Positions 34,025 to 43,899 of a DNA stretch of 64,000 nucleotides are shown here, piece after piece. This stretch comes from Eubacterium sp. GTDB lineage: Bacteria > Bacillota > Clostridia > Lachnospirales > Lachnospiraceae. The stretch lies in contig JAILRB010000052.1 in NCBI GenBank assembly GCA_024698585.1, positions 1 to 64,000 of the forward strand, in the 5' to 3' direction. Position 1 is the stretch's first letter; each line of letters starts with the position of its first letter. Under the pieces are notes generated by a model that was not told the origin of the DNA, ran no database searches, and saw nothing but the letters and a program-made list of their open reading frames with translations. The translations under genes were made by a program, and so were the position numbers.

Positions 34025-35457
34025 AAGAAGTAGAGGAATTTATTCAATCGTTCAAAAATAAGAAGAATATGAAAAAAGCAAAAATATATGACGTGATTAT
34101 ATATGTTATGACCTTAATTGTATTTTTAATGCAAGGTTTTTACGTCGGATTACATCATGAACCATGGGCAGATGAAGCTCAGGCATGGCTAATCGCGGAC
34201 GATTCAAATTCGTTACTAGAAATCTTTAAGTCAACGAGATATGAAGGAACACCCCCTTTGTGGCACTGCATTATTAAGATAGCGCAATTATGCGGATTAA
34301 CGTATGATTATTTCTTTATATTGCCGTTACTGTTTTCTATGATTGGTGTTATTTTACTATTCTGTTCTAAAGCACCAATGATGTGGAAAGTAATAGTCCC
34401 TTTTACATACTTTATTGCTTATCAAAATACCGTTGTCGCGAGGTCTTATTCTTTAGTATTCCCGATTATGATGATGCTTGTAATATCCTTAAAAAAGAAG
34501 AATCAAGTATTATATTACATATCCTTAATTCTTTTAGGATTGACAAGTTCTTATGGAATTATCATATCCGGTTCTTTTTTATTGTATGATTTGATTTATT
34601 TCACAATCAATAAAAAGATTGAAAGAACAAAAACAAATATATTGGGATTCTATATTACCGGGGCCATCTTATTCTTAGCAGGATTAACTGTATTACCACC
34701 TGACGATGGATTTTCGTTAACAATGGCTAAAGAAAGAACAATCACCGAACTGTTCTATGATATCACCAGCACATTTTTTGTACCTATGGAATGCACGTTC
34801 CTATATGTAAGTACTGCAATCGTTTTGATTGTGTTTTTTATATGGTATTGTAAAAAAGATATATTACGCACTTGCATTTGCACAATCCCATTAGCTTTAT
34901 ATTATATTTTAGCCGGCGACTGTATATGGCATTTGACGTATTTTTATCTTTTAATCATTGTATTTTTGATTTTAAACGAAAATGACTCAGAAAAGATGTC
35001 TTTCAAGGAGGGTTTTATCCTTGTTATGATGATAGTACAGGTTTTTGCTGGATTTTATAGCTCTCACGCCGATGTTCAAAAAAAGTACTGCGGAGCAGAA
35101 AAAGCCAGTAGAATACTAAAACCATATGTTGAGCAGGGGGTTGAAATTGCTGCAGCTGATTATTTCGCAACAGCGATTGCGCCATATTTTTCAGATAATA
35201 TTTTTGCGAATCGACCAGGGACTCAACGATATTATTTATGGTCAACAGAGAGCAAATATGTAGACATGCATCATAAAGAATATAACTCCATTCAGTCATT
35301 ATCGCAGTATTCAGTGATTGTAGCAAAAAAAAGAACAGACACATCACTTTTTTCTTCTTTAAAAGGATATAGGAGATACAGTTGTCCCGGCGAAATGATT
35401 TATAAATTTAAAAGTTTTAAGCCATACGATTTTTTTATTTTTATAAAAGAGAATTAA
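34012..35457 (+). CDS. Polytopic membrane protein, GT-C glycosyltransferase-like
   Basis: 481 residues from ATG 34012, chosen because GGGAG (33999-34003) sits 8 bases upstream; TTG 33997 is the only earlier start. After a short cytoplasmic N-terminus a first helix (about 30-48) is followed by LHHEPWADEAQAW (about 50-62). The acidic pair in that first loop is the usual catalytic signature of PMT/ArnT-like GT-C enzymes. TRYEGTPPLWH follows, then about ten further hydrophobic segments. It probably moves a sugar from a polyprenyl-phosphate donor to an exported acceptor. The gene is AT-richer than its neighbours and stands alone, which hints at acquisition. Confidence 0.75.
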   Translation: MVTVKEVEEFIQSFKNKKNMKKAKIYDVIIYVMTLIVFLMQGFYVGLHHEPWADEAQAWLIADDSNSLLEIFKSTRYEGTPPLWHCIIKIAQLCGLTYDYFFILPLLFSMIGVILLFCSKAPMMWKVIVPFTYFIAYQNTVVARSYSLVFPIMMMLVISLKKKNQVLYYISLILLGLTSSYGIIISGSFLLYDLIYFTINKKIERTKTNILGFYITGAILFLAGLTVLPPDDGFSLTMAKERTITELFYDITSTFFVPMECTFLYVSTAIVLIVFFIWYCKKDILRTCICTIPLALYYILAGDCIWHLTYFYLLIIVFLILNENDSEKMSFKEGFILVMMIVQVFAGFYSSHADVQKKYCGAEKASRILKPYVEQGVEIAAADYFATAIAPYFSDNIFANRPGTQRYYLWSTESKYVDMHHKEYNSIQSLSQYSVIVAKKRTDTSLFSSLKGYRRYSCPGEMIYKFKSFKPYDFFIFIKEN

Positions 35458-35477
35458 GAAGGGTGTCGAATTAGACA

Positions 35478-35579
35478 GTGTCCTTGAGGAAATGGGAAAT
35501 TGGAAGTAAAAGAAGAATTATTGAATTTGTATTAGAGCCAATTATCGAGGCACTCAGGAAGAGTGTAAAGGAAAAGTAG
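35478..35579 (+). pseudogene. Short orphan reading frame, possible gene remnant
   Basis: Between the GT-C-like gene and the next terminator a 33-codon frame from GTG 35478 encodes a helical, charged stretch (RRIIEFVLEPIIEALRKSV) with a protein-like composition. It has no ribosome site. It could be the tail of a decayed gene, but chance is not excluded. Confidence 0.25.
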
Positions 35580-35600
35580 GGACAGTATACCGGAAATGAA

Positions 35601-35638
35601 ACACGCAATTACAGGGAAACCTGTTGCGTGTTTTTTTC
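35601..35638 (+). terminator. Terminator before pth
   Basis: ACACGCAA (35601-35608) pairs with TTGCGTGT (35624-35631). CAGG/CCTG stacks inside. A run of seven T follows. Confidence 0.85.
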
Positions 35639-35652
35639 ATAAATGTTAAAAT
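35624..35652 (+). promoter_or_regulatory. Promoter of the pth-mfd operon
   Basis: TTGCGT (35624-35629) and TAAAAT (35647-35652) are spaced by 17 bases, with a TGT before the -10 (extended form). The -35 overlaps the right arm of the preceding terminator. Confidence 0.6.
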
Positions 35653-35688
35653 TGAGCCATTCCATAACAAGAACGGAGTGGTGAAACA

Positions 35689-36243
35689 ATGTATGCGATT
35701 ATAGGATTGGGAAATCCCGATAAAAAATATGAAAAAACGAGACATAACGTAGGTTTTGATGTGATAGATGAATTGGCACAGCAGATGGGCATTTCAGTGA
35801 CCACCAGACGCCATAAGGCTCTTTGCGGCCTGAGTTCCATTGGAACGGAAAAAGTTCTGTTGGTGAAGCCACAGACATATATGAATTTAAGCGGAGAGTC
35901 CGTTCGTTCGGTGATTGATTTCTATAAATTAGATCCGGAGAAGGACTTGATTATCATTTCCGATGATATTGATTTGCCAACGGGGAAAATCCGAATTCGT
36001 GCCAAAGGAAGTGCCGGAGGACATAATGGATTAAAGAGCATTATTGCCCACGCCGGAACGCAGAATTTTAAGCGTGTGAAAGTTGGTGTGGGAGCGAATA
36101 ATGGAAATCTCATTAAGCATGTTTTAGGAAAGTTTGGCAAGGAGGAGAGAGCCTTGGTGGACGATGCCATTATTGATGCGGCAGGAGCTGTGAAGGTGAT
36201 GGTAACTGACAGTATTGAAACTGCCATGAATAAGTATAATTAG
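35689..36243 (+). CDS. pth: Peptidyl-tRNA hydrolase
   Basis: 184 residues, normal length. IIGLGNPDKKYEKTRHNVGF (about 4-23) holds the conserved Asn and catalytic His. KPQTYMNLSGESV (about 63-75), ISDDIDLPTGKIRIR and GSAGGHNGLKSI (about 106-117) follow. It recycles tRNA from drop-off peptidyl-tRNA. GGAGTGGTG precedes ATG 35689. It lies 23 bases before mfd, a common pairing in Firmicutes. Confidence 0.97.
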   Translation: MYAIIGLGNPDKKYEKTRHNVGFDVIDELAQQMGISVTTRRHKALCGLSSIGTEKVLLVKPQTYMNLSGESVRSVIDFYKLDPEKDLIIISDDIDLPTGKIRIRAKGSAGGHNGLKSIIAHAGTQNFKRVKVGVGANNGNLIKHVLGKFGKEERALVDDAIIDAAGAVKVMVTDSIETAMNKYN

Positions 36244-36266
36244 GATTGTGATATAGGGGAGAAGAA

Positions 36267-39200
36267 ATGAATTACTTTGAATATCCTCTTTTGAATTTAA
36301 ATGAATTTGTACAGGTGAAGGAGTCGGTCCGAAAAGGAAAGTCCTGTCAGGTGACAGGGTGCAGTGATTCAGGACTGGCACATTTTATCAGTGGATTGAG
36401 CGATGGCTGTAAACAAAAAGTCATCGTTACTTTTAGTGCCGTAAAAGCGGCGGAATTGTATGAAGACTTAAGAGGATTTAGTGACAATGTCGTCGTTTAT
36501 CCGGCAAAGGATTTCATCTTTTTTAGTGCGGATGTACACGGAAAATTGATTACACAGCAGCGTCTGGAGTTTTTGCAGATGCTGATGCAGCAGGAGGAGT
36601 TTACGGTAATCCTTACTGCAGATGCTTTTATGGATAAAATTCTTCCTTTTGAGGAAGTGCGGGATAACTTTGTGGAAATTTCGGAAGGAAGCGTGATTCA
36701 GATGGATGCGCTGAAGACGAAGTTAGTGAAGATGGGTTATGATGCGGTGGAACAGGTTGATGGGCCGGGACAGTTTGCTGTCCGGGGAAGCATCATTGAC
36801 ATTTATACCCTGACGGATGAGGTGCCGTATCGAATTGACTTCTGGGATGATGAGGTGGATTTGATTCGAAGCTTTGAAGTGGAAACACAGCGTTCCATTG
36901 AAAACCTGGAGCAGGTTCGGATTTATCCGGCGGGAGAGTATGCCCTGACAAAAAATCAGATCCAGGATGGACTTTCAAAAATTCGGGCGGAATTAAAAAA
37001 ACAGGTCGCAGTGCTTCGGAAGAATATGAAAACAGAAGAAGCACATCGCCTGGAAGTGACGGTTCAGGAGTTTTTGACTGCTATGGACATTAACCCGGCG
37101 TCGGTTTCATTGGATAGTTATGTAAACTATTTCTGCGAGAATACGGTAAGCCTCTTGGATTATCTGGAGGACGCAGTGTTCTTTATTGACGAGCCAAAGC
37201 GTGTATTGGAGCAGTTAAACAGTGTGTCTGTGGAATTTGCGGAGAGTATGTCTCACCGGTTAGAAAAGGGATATGTGCTTCCGGGACAGACGGAGGTTAT
37301 GTGGCCGAAAGAAAAAATCCTGACGGCAATGAATGGCCGAAAACGGGTAATGTTTACCGCCATTGCGCAGAAAATCGATTATTTTACAGTGGATGACTAT
37401 GTGGAAGTAGAATCCAGAAATGTCAGCCCATATAACAGTAAGTTTGAAATCCTTGTTTCAGACTTAAAGAAATATAAGAGCCAGAAGTATGCAGTACTTT
37501 TGGTAACATCTTCCACCACTAGAGGAAAGCGTCTGGCAGAGGATTTACGTGACTTTGAAATCAGTGCTTTCTTTGAGGAAAACCAGGAGCGGGTAGTGCG
37601 TGCCGGTGAGGTGATGATTGTCAAAGGGGCTTTGCGAAAAGGCTTCATGTATCCGGAAATCCGTTTTGTTGCGATTTCTGATAGCGACATTTTCGGGCAG
37701 AAGAAAAAGAAAAAACGAAGAAAACATAATTATTCCGGTGAGGTCATTACCGGTTTTGAGGATTTAAAGGTCGGAGATTATGTGGTCCACGAAAATCATG
37801 GACTGGGTGTTTACCAGGGAATTGAAAAGATTGAAGTGGATCGTGTGATGAAAGATTACATGAAAATTGAGTATGCCGGTGGCAGTCATCTGTACGTGCT
37901 GGCGACCCAGCTGGATGTAATTCAGAAATATGCCAACAGCGAATCGAAACCGCCGAAACTCAATAAACTGGGTGGACAGGAATGGAAGAAGACCAAGAAC
38001 CGTGTTAAAAAGGCAGTGGAGGACATTGCGAAGGAATTGGTGGAACTCTACGCTATTCGTGAAAACAGTGATGGCTATCCGTTTAGTGCCGATACGGAAT
38101 GGCAGAAAGAGTTTGAGGAAATGTTCCCGTATGAGGAGACCGACGATCAGCTGAATGCCATTGCAGATGTAAAGAAGGACATGGAAAGCACGAAAATCAT
38201 GGATCGACTGATTTGTGGGGACGTAGGTTTTGGAAAAACCGAAGTGGCCATCCGTGCAGCATTCAAGGCGGTACAGGACAATAAACAGGTGGCTTATCTG
38301 GTGCCGACGACTGTATTGGCGCAGCAGCATTATAAGACTTTTAAACAGAGATTTAAGGATTTTCCGGTACGAGTGGAAATGCTTTCCCGTTTCCGTACCA
38401 AGGGTAACATTACCCAGACCATCAAGGACCTGAAGAAGGGCTATGTGGATGTGGTCATCGGAACTCACAGATTGCTGAGTCAGGACGTGAAGTTTAAGGA
38501 CCTGGGACTGTTAATTATTGATGAAGAACAGCGCTTCGGCGTAAAGCATAAAGAAAAAATCAAGGAGCTAAAGAATGATGTGGACGTCATGACATTGACG
38601 GCGACACCGATTCCGAGAACCCTTCATATGAGTCTGATTGGAATTCGTGACATGTGTGTCATGGAAGAGGCGCCTCAGGAGCGCATGCCGATTCAGACCT
38701 TTGTTATGGAATACAATGAAGAAATTACGCGAGATGCCATTAACCGTGAACTTGCCCGAGGCGGACAGGTTTACTATGTGTACAATCGTGTGCAGGATAT
38801 TGCGGAAATGGCGGCAAAGGTACAGGCGATTGTGCCAGAAGCCAATGTGGCTTTTGCGCATGGACAGATGAGTGAACGACAGCTGGAAGATGTGATGTAC
38901 GATTTCGTGAACGGGGACATTGATGTACTGGTTTCCACCACCATCATTGAAACCGGTCTGGATATCCCGAATGCCAATACCATTATTATTCACGATGCTG
39001 AGAAAATGGGATTGTCCCAGCTTTATCAGCTCAGGGGACGTGTGGGACGTTCCAACCGTACAGCCTATGCATTTCTGATGTACAGTAGAAATAAGATGCT
39101 GACAGAGGTGGCAGAGAAACGTCTGGGAGCCATTCGTGATTTTACAGAATTGGGCTCCGGTGTTAAAATTGCTATGAGGGATTTGGAAATCCGAGGTACG

Positions 39201-39773
39201 GGAAATCTTTTGGGAGCTGCTCAGAGTGGACATATGGCTGATGTGGGGTATGACCTGTATTGTAAGATGTTAAATGAAGCCATTGGTGTCCTGAAGGGAC
39301 AGAAGCCGAAGGAAGATTTCGAGACCAAAGTGGATTTAACTGTGGATGCCTTTGTGCCTCCGGCTTATATCAAGAATGAAACCGTGAAAATGGATATCTA
39401 TAAACGAATCGCAGGCATTGAAAGCTACGAGGAATATGTGGATATGCAGGATGAACTGATTGACCGTTTTGGGGATATTCCAAATCAGGTGGAAAATCTG
39501 TTGAAGATTGTATTATTGAAGAATAAGGCGCATCAGGTCTATGTAACGGAAATTTCCGGAAATAAGAACCGGATTAAGGTTTCCATGTGGCAGGATGCGA
39601 AGTTTGATGTGGAACGAATCCCGATTCTTGTTCGGGAATACAAGGGAAGACTTCGATTTTTCCCTCAGGATGAACCGTACTTCCAGTATGAAGCGGGGAA
39701 TTCCGATCAGAGTGTATTGGAACGAGCAGAAAAACTGGTGGATGATCTGTCCACGTTGTTGGAAGAGATATAG
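36267..39773 (+). CDS. mfd: Transcription-repair coupling factor
   Basis: 1168 residues, full length. The N-terminal UvrB-like part is followed by the RNA-polymerase-interacting domain of CarD type ([20 protein letters not shown], about 500-519). The RecG-like translocase has [11 protein letters not shown] (Walker A about 650), [11 protein letters not shown] (about 746-756), [23 protein letters not shown] and [11 protein letters not shown]. The TRCF C-terminal domain (about 1010-1110) completes it. The protein removes stalled RNA polymerase at lesions and recruits UvrA. GGGGAGAAGAA precedes the start. A lipoprotein gene follows 18 bases on. Confidence 0.98.
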   Translation: MNYFEYPLLNLNEFVQVKESVRKGKSCQVTGCSDSGLAHFISGLSDGCKQKVIVTFSAVKAAELYEDLRGFSDNVVVYPAKDFIFFSADVHGKLITQQRLEFLQMLMQQEEFTVILTADAFMDKILPFEEVRDNFVEISEGSVIQMDALKTKLVKMGYDAVEQVDGPGQFAVRGSIIDIYTLTDEVPYRIDFWDDEVDLIRSFEVETQRSIENLEQVRIYPAGEYALTKNQIQDGLSKIRAELKKQVAVLRKNMKTEEAHRLEVTVQEFLTAMDINPASVSLDSYVNYFCENTVSLLDYLEDAVFFIDEPKRVLEQLNSVSVEFAESMSHRLEKGYVLPGQTEVMWPKEKILTAMNGRKRVMFTAIAQKIDYFTVDDYVEVESRNVSPYNSKFEILVSDLKKYKSQKYAVLLVTSSTTRGKRLAEDLRDFEISAFFEENQERVVRAGEVMIVKGALRKGFMYPEIRFVAISDSDIFGQKKKKKRRKHNYSGEVITGFEDLKVGDYVVHENHGLGVYQGIEKIEVDRVMKDYMKIEYAGGSHLYVLATQLDVIQKYANSESKPPKLNKLGGQEWKKTKNRVKKAVEDIAKELVELYAIRENSDGYPFSADTEWQKEFEEMFPYEETDDQLNAIADVKKDMESTKIMDRLICGDVGFGKTEVAIRAAFKAVQDNKQVAYLVPTTVLAQQHYKTFKQRFKDFPVRVEMLSRFRTKGNITQTIKDLKKGYVDVVIGTHRLLSQDVKFKDLGLLIIDEEQRFGVKHKEKIKELKNDVDVMTLTATPIPRTLHMSLIGIRDMCVMEEAPQERMPIQTFVMEYNEEITRDAINRELARGGQVYYVYNRVQDIAEMAAKVQAIVPEANVAFAHGQMSERQLEDVMYDFVNGDIDVLVSTTIIETGLDIPNANTIIIHDAEKMGLSQLYQLRGRVGRSNRTAYAFLMYSRNKMLTEVAEKRLGAIRDFTELGSGVKIAMRDLEIRGTGNLLGAAQSGHMADVGYDLYCKMLNEAIGVLKGQKPKEDFETKVDLTVDAFVPPAYIKNETVKMDIYKRIAGIESYEEYVDMQDELIDRFGDIPNQVENLLKIVLLKNKAHQVYVTEISGNKNRIKVSMWQDAKFDVERIPILVREYKGRLRFFPQDEPYFQYEAGNSDQSVLERAEKLVDDLSTLLEEI

Positions 39774-39791
39774 AAAGGGAACCGACAGAAA

Positions 39792-40484
39792 ATGTTGAAA
39801 AAAATATGGGTGTTATGGACAATCTGTCTTTTGCTTGTAGGGGTGACGGCTTGCGGGAAAAGTAAGTGCCAGAAAACTACTACAACAAAACATATTCCGG
39901 ATGATAAAAATGTAGCTGTGAATGCCGGAAAAATTAAGGTTTATGCGGACGAGGCAAAGTATTACCTGTTTACGGCACAGGCTACCTATGAAACCTATTA
40001 TCTCACCCAGGATGAAAGTATTGACTGGGGTAAGAAAATGACCGGAAATACCACCTGGGAAACTGTGGTAAAAGGGCAGGTGTTAGATGAAATCTGTCAG
40101 AGGGAGTGTTTCTATGCCTTGGCAGGACAGTATAATGTGAGCCTTACGGATTTGGAACAGGTGACTCTGAATAAGATGGTAAAGGCATATTTTTCTGAGA
40201 CCGATGAGGGGCTGAAAGAGAAAATTGGTATTGATAAGAAACGTCTGAAGACAATCTTTGAGAAGGATATGATTGCAAGAAAAGTGGAAGATGTGTTGGA
40301 AGCAATGAGCACAGAAGATGGAAGCAGTCAGAAAAAAGGCAATGAGATTTATCGTCAATGGAAAGAAAATAATCAGGTGATGGCAACAGAGACCTGGGAA
40401 GGAATTCGATTGGAAGGTCATATTTTTACTAAGGAAGATTTAACGAATAATCAGGTTTTACTGGATGAAACCGGAACAAAATAA
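39792..40484 (+). CDS. Lipoprotein, PrsA/SurA N-terminal-like
   Basis: 230 residues. Lipoprotein signal: MLKKI, a hydrophobic core and the lipobox VTAC with Cys about 21. The rest resembles the helical N-terminal chaperone part of PrsA/SurA folding factors (KIKVYADEAKYYLFTAQATYE, split, and KGQVLDEICQRE about 95-106). No parvulin PPIase domain is present: after the helical region only about 60 residues remain. It probably acts outside the membrane as a chaperone-like factor. It is the last gene of the pth-mfd operon before a bidirectional terminator. Confidence 0.75.
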   Translation: MLKKIWVLWTICLLLVGVTACGKSKCQKTTTTKHIPDDKNVAVNAGKIKVYADEAKYYLFTAQATYETYYLTQDESIDWGKKMTGNTTWETVVKGQVLDEICQRECFYALAGQYNVSLTDLEQVTLNKMVKAYFSETDEGLKEKIGIDKKRLKTIFEKDMIARKVEDVLEAMSTEDGSSQKKGNEIYRQWKENNQVMATETWEGIRLEGHIFTKEDLTNNQVLLDETGTK

Positions 40485-40485
40485 G

Positions 40486-40517
40486 AAAACGAGCATCGAC
40501 AGATGCTCGTTTTTATT
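40486..40517. terminator. Bidirectional terminator between convergent genes
   Basis: AAAACGAGCATC (40486-40497) pairs with GATGCTCGTTTT (40502-40513) around a 4-base loop, with T-runs on both strands. It serves the lipoprotein gene and the minus-strand zinc-ribbon gene, whose stop lies at its edge. Confidence 0.9.
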
Positions 40518-40917
40518 AACTTCGTTTGACGAATTTATGATGGCACTTCGGACATTTAATTTCAACCTTTCCATGACCTTTCGGAATGCGAATGGTCTGG
40601 GTACAATTCGGACAACGATAGAATCGATAGTATTTCTTCTGTTCGCTTCGTTGTTTGAAATGATGGAAAGAATGTTTCATCTTATGAATGAAATTTAGAT
40701 AATGCCTGTTTTCCACGGAACGTTTATAGGTGTTTCGGGAAAAAATACGAAAATAAATGTACAGAATGATTAACAGGCAAAGCAGAATTAATTGTGGAAC
40801 CTGGAGAAAAAGAGACGCACTGTAAATACAGATGACAATAATCAGCAGGCAGCGGGTTAATTCATCGTATCCATAGCGATTATTCATAAATTGAAGTAAT
40901 TTGTTTTTCAGTTTCAT
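40516..40917 (-). CDS. Small membrane protein with C-terminal zinc ribbon
   Basis: 133 residues from the ATG at 40917, preceded by ATGGAG 7 bases upstream. The frame is open further upstream to 41097, but that part crosses the promoter. Two hydrophobic helices (about 20-60) follow a short N-terminus (NNRYGYDELTRC). A basic linker leads to a zinc ribbon, YRCPNCTQTIRIPKGHGKV then IKCPKCHHKF, with two CXXC pairs. The fold suggests a membrane-bound nucleic-acid-binding or regulatory protein. Function unknown. Confidence 0.75.
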   Translation of the reverse strand: MKLKNKLLQFMNNRYGYDELTRCLLIIVICIYSASLFLQVPQLILLCLLIILYIYFRIFSRNTYKRSVENRHYLNFIHKMKHSFHHFKQRSEQKKYYRFYRCPNCTQTIRIPKGHGKVEIKCPKCHHKFVKRS

Positions 40918-40960
40918 ATCGGTCTCCATTTCTTCTGCTAGGTGAACAATTACTAATTTA

Positions 40961-40989
40961 AGAATAAAACAATCCGGAATAAAATGCAA
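40961..40989 (-). promoter_or_regulatory. Promoter of the zinc-ribbon gene
   Basis: On the minus strand TTGCAT (40989-40984) and TATTCT (40966-40961) are spaced by 17 bases. Confidence 0.6.
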
Positions 40990-40993
40990 TGAA

Positions 40994-41043
40994 GTTGCTG
41001 CAGAGTTAACGCTTAAACAGTTAATTGTTAACAGAATTGCAAC
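40994..41043. promoter_or_regulatory. Composite inverted repeat in the divergent region before the polysaccharide cluster
   Basis: GTTGC-N6-GTTAAC (40994-41010) is mirrored by GTTAAC-N6-GCAAC (41027-41043). The two half-site pairs are perfectly complementary while both 6-base spacers are not, which argues for protein contacts rather than an RNA stem. It lies just upstream of the zinc-ribbon promoter and about 200 bases before the first polysaccharide gene. Confidence 0.55.
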
Positions 41044-41166
41044 ATCTTTCCAAAGAAAAAGTGACGTATGGTTGATTTTCGCTGATAACGATCTCAAAAC
41101 AATGAAAAATGTTTTTGTTTTTTGTGGATTACAGCCCCGAAAAACCTATATTTTTATGGTGTTTTG

Positions 41167-41175
41167 TGATAAAAT
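41167..41175 (+). promoter_or_regulatory. Possible extended -10 of the polysaccharide cluster
   Basis: TGATAAAAT reads as TG, one base, then TAAAAT. I do not see a good -35. It lies 67 bases before ATG 41242. Confidence 0.4.
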
Positions 41176-41241
41176 GTTGAAGGATTCAATTGTTCGTTTC
41201 AGAACAGTTTTACGTGAGAAAAAATGTGAGAGGAACAGGAT

Positions 41242-42702
41242 ATGCATATCAAATACAAAAGCTGGATTAAACATCTGGATTTTATTATTTTAGATATTCT
41301 TTGCATCAGTGTGTCGTTATACCTGGCATACTTCTTTCGTTTTGTTCCGGAAGATAAATTTTTAAGCCCTGCTCATATGTACCAGAACAGATTGTATCGT
41401 TTGATGGCAATTTTCATGATTGTGTTACATATCTGTTCGGCATTATTGTCGGAATATTATTCCAGAATTCTGTATCGGGGTTATTTCATTGAATTTAGAA
41501 AAGTGCTGACGCAGAACATCGTTCTTGCGGCATCGGTATTGTTTTATTTCTTTGCTGTGCAGGCCGGAGAGCAGTATTCTCGTGTTATCGTGGTGATGTT
41601 CTTTTTCTTTGATTTGTTTTTCATGTATTTAGCCCATGTTGTTCGAAAAAGTTATTTGATCAATCGAAAAGGGAAAACGAAGAAACAGAGTAAACTTCTG
41701 GTTTATGTGAATGAAGAAAATGCGAAACAGGCAATCAGGGAGTTGACGGAAGGTCCGGATAGCCGATTTAACATTGTCGGTGTGGCACTGTCGGAAGAAA
41801 ACAGCCGGCTACAGTCAATCAGTGGAATTCCTGTAGTCTCCTGTGGAAAGGAAGTTTTTGACTTTGCGGTAAAGAACGTTGTGGACAGTGTCATGATTTA
41901 CACGAACCGCAATGATAAATCCACGGATGAAGTGGCTACGGAATTTCTGAATATGGGAATTCCGGTACAGATCAAGGTAGATGTGTTTATTAAGGATATG
42001 GATAAAATCCATTTTTCCAATATCAATTCGGTGAATACTATTGTGGTAAGTCATAATACCGTATCCATGTTCCAGATGATGATTAAACGAACAATGGATA
42101 TTGTGGCAGGAATTATAGGATGCCTGATTACGTTGATTCTGTTGCCGTTTGTGGGAACAGCCATTAAGATTGCAGACCCGAAGGGACCGATTTTCTTTAG
42201 TCAGGAACGAATCGGGAAAAACGGAAGAAAATTTAAAATTCATAAATTCCGTTCCATGTACGCAGACGCGGAAGAACGGAAAAAAGAATTAATGGATAAA
42301 AACAAAATGGAAGGTCTGATGTTTAAATTAGATGCAGACCCTCGTATTATCGGCAGTGGACCGGATGGAACGAAAAAAGGTCTGGGACATTTCCTGAGAG
42401 CCAGCTCCATTGATGAGTTTCCGAACTTCTGGAGCATTCTTAAGGGAGACATGAGCCTGGTGGGAACGAGACCGCCGACAGTGGATGAATATGAAAAATA
42501 CGAAACCCATCATAAGAGCCGTTTGGCTGCAAAACCGGGGCTTACCGGAATGTGGCAGGTTAGTGGCAGAAGCGACATGACGGATTTCGAGGAAATTGTA
42601 AAATTAGACAGCGAATATATTAGAAACTGGGATTTGGGAAAAGATATTAAAATTATTCTAAAAACCATCTGGGTGGTTCTTGCCAGAAAAGGTTCCCAGT
42701 AG
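41242..42702 (+). CDS. Polyprenyl-phosphate sugar-1-phosphate transferase (initiating enzyme)
   Basis: 486 residues with the WbaP/WcaJ/CpsE layout: four N-terminal membrane helices (about 12-130), a soluble middle domain (about 155-260), a helix (about 283-305) and the catalytic domain. IFFSQERIGKNGRKFKIHKFRSM (split), LRASSIDEFPNFWSILKGDMS and VGTRPP (about 410), then KPGLTGMWQVSGRS (about 428), are all conserved. It loads the first sugar phosphate onto the lipid carrier. GAGAGGA (41228-41234) precedes ATG. It opens an 18-gene plus-strand cluster. Confidence 0.95.
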   Translation: MHIKYKSWIKHLDFIILDILCISVSLYLAYFFRFVPEDKFLSPAHMYQNRLYRLMAIFMIVLHICSALLSEYYSRILYRGYFIEFRKVLTQNIVLAASVLFYFFAVQAGEQYSRVIVVMFFFFDLFFMYLAHVVRKSYLINRKGKTKKQSKLLVYVNEENAKQAIRELTEGPDSRFNIVGVALSEENSRLQSISGIPVVSCGKEVFDFAVKNVVDSVMIYTNRNDKSTDEVATEFLNMGIPVQIKVDVFIKDMDKIHFSNINSVNTIVVSHNTVSMFQMMIKRTMDIVAGIIGCLITLILLPFVGTAIKIADPKGPIFFSQERIGKNGRKFKIHKFRSMYADAEERKKELMDKNKMEGLMFKLDADPRIIGSGPDGTKKGLGHFLRASSIDEFPNFWSILKGDMSLVGTRPPTVDEYEKYETHHKSRLAAKPGLTGMWQVSGRSDMTDFEEIVKLDSEYIRNWDLGKDIKIILKTIWVVLARKGSQ

Positions 42703-42715
42703 ATGAAGGAAAAAG

Positions 42716-43885
42716 ATGAAACATATTTTTATTGTTGGATGCAAAGGAATTCCTACCCGATATGGTGGGTTTGAAACCTTTGTGGATAAATTGACGGAAT
42801 ATCGAAACGATGAATCAATTAAATATCATGTTGCCTGCCTGCAGACAAAAGAGGAATATGCGCAGAGCGAAAAAGAGTTCGAATACAATGGGGCTCATTG
42901 CTTTAATATTCCGATGAGAGTCAATGGGGCGGCAAAGGCGATTTTCTATGATATTGATGCCATTAATTATTGTATTCGATACATTCAGGAGCATCAGATT
43001 GAAAATCCAATCATTTATGTACTGGCTTGTCGTATCGGACCGTTTATCGGTCGGCTGAAACGAAAGATGAAAAAGGTGGGGGCAACACTTTATGTAAACC
43101 CGGATGGTCACGAATGGAAGCGTGCCAAGTGGAGCGGACCGGTTCGAAAATACTGGAAAATATCAGAAAAACTGATGGTGAAGCATGCGGAACTTCTCGT
43201 ATGTGATAGCATCGGAATTGAAAAATATATTCAGGAAGATTATGCGAAGTATCATCCGAAGACGACGTTCATCGCCTATGGTGCAGAAACCAGCCCATCA
43301 GAATTAAGTGATGAGGATCCGAAACTTTCCGGATGGATGGAACAGTTTCAGATTCGTCCGTGGGAGTATTACCTGATTGTGGGACGTTTTGTTCCGGAAA
43401 ATAATTTTGAGGGAATGATTCGGGAATTTATGAAGTCGAAGACAGATAAGGACCTGGTAATCATTACCGGATACGAAGGGGTCTCCTATTACGATGAGCT
43501 ACTGCAGAAAACTGGCTTTGATCAGGATGGACGAATTAAGTTCGTTGGAACTGTGTATGACCAGCAGTTATTAAAGAAAATCAGGGAGCAGGCCTACGGT
43601 TACCTTCATGGACACTCTGTGGGAGGAACGAACCCAAGCCTTTTAGAAGCTTTGGGTCAGACGAAACTGAACCTGCTTTATGATGTGATTTTTAACAGAG
43701 AAGTGGGTCAGGAAGGTGCACTGTACTGGTCGTTAGAGGACGGAAATCTTGCCGGACTTTTGGAATCGGCGGATGCCATGAGTCAGGAAGAGATTGATGC
43801 AATGAGTAAGAAAGCGAAGGAGCGAATTGATTCCTATTACAGCTGGGAATATATCAGGGACAGATATGAGGAATTGTTTCGTTAA
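42716..43885 (+). CDS. GT4 glycosyltransferase, DUF1972 rhamnosyltransferase type
   Basis: 389 residues. The N-terminus, IVGCKGIPTRYGGFETFVDKL (split at 5-24), is the signature of DUF1972 enzymes such as pneumococcal Cps2T, a beta-1,4-rhamnosyltransferase. The C-terminal GT4 half has YLIVGRFVPENNFEGMI (about 222-238) and YLHGHSVGGTNPSLLEA (about 301-317), with the Glu motif for donor binding. It probably adds the second sugar, often L-rhamnose, to the lipid-linked first residue. It follows the initiating enzyme by 13 bases. Confidence 0.88.
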   Translation: MKHIFIVGCKGIPTRYGGFETFVDKLTEYRNDESIKYHVACLQTKEEYAQSEKEFEYNGAHCFNIPMRVNGAAKAIFYDIDAINYCIRYIQEHQIENPIIYVLACRIGPFIGRLKRKMKKVGATLYVNPDGHEWKRAKWSGPVRKYWKISEKLMVKHAELLVCDSIGIEKYIQEDYAKYHPKTTFIAYGAETSPSELSDEDPKLSGWMEQFQIRPWEYYLIVGRFVPENNFEGMIREFMKSKTDKDLVIITGYEGVSYYDELLQKTGFDQDGRIKFVGTVYDQQLLKKIREQAYGYLHGHSVGGTNPSLLEALGQTKLNLLYDVIFNREVGQEGALYWSLEDGNLAGLLESADAMSQEEIDAMSKKAKERIDSYYSWEYIRDRYEELFR

Positions 43886-43899
43886 GATGAGGTAAAAGG

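Noticed and set aside
37764-39233. Long minus-strand open frames inside mfd (37764-38468 and 38568-39233)
   Set aside because: They lie wholly inside a clearly conserved mfd gene on the other strand, have no ribosome site, and their products have a His/Leu/Phe-rich, non-protein-like composition.
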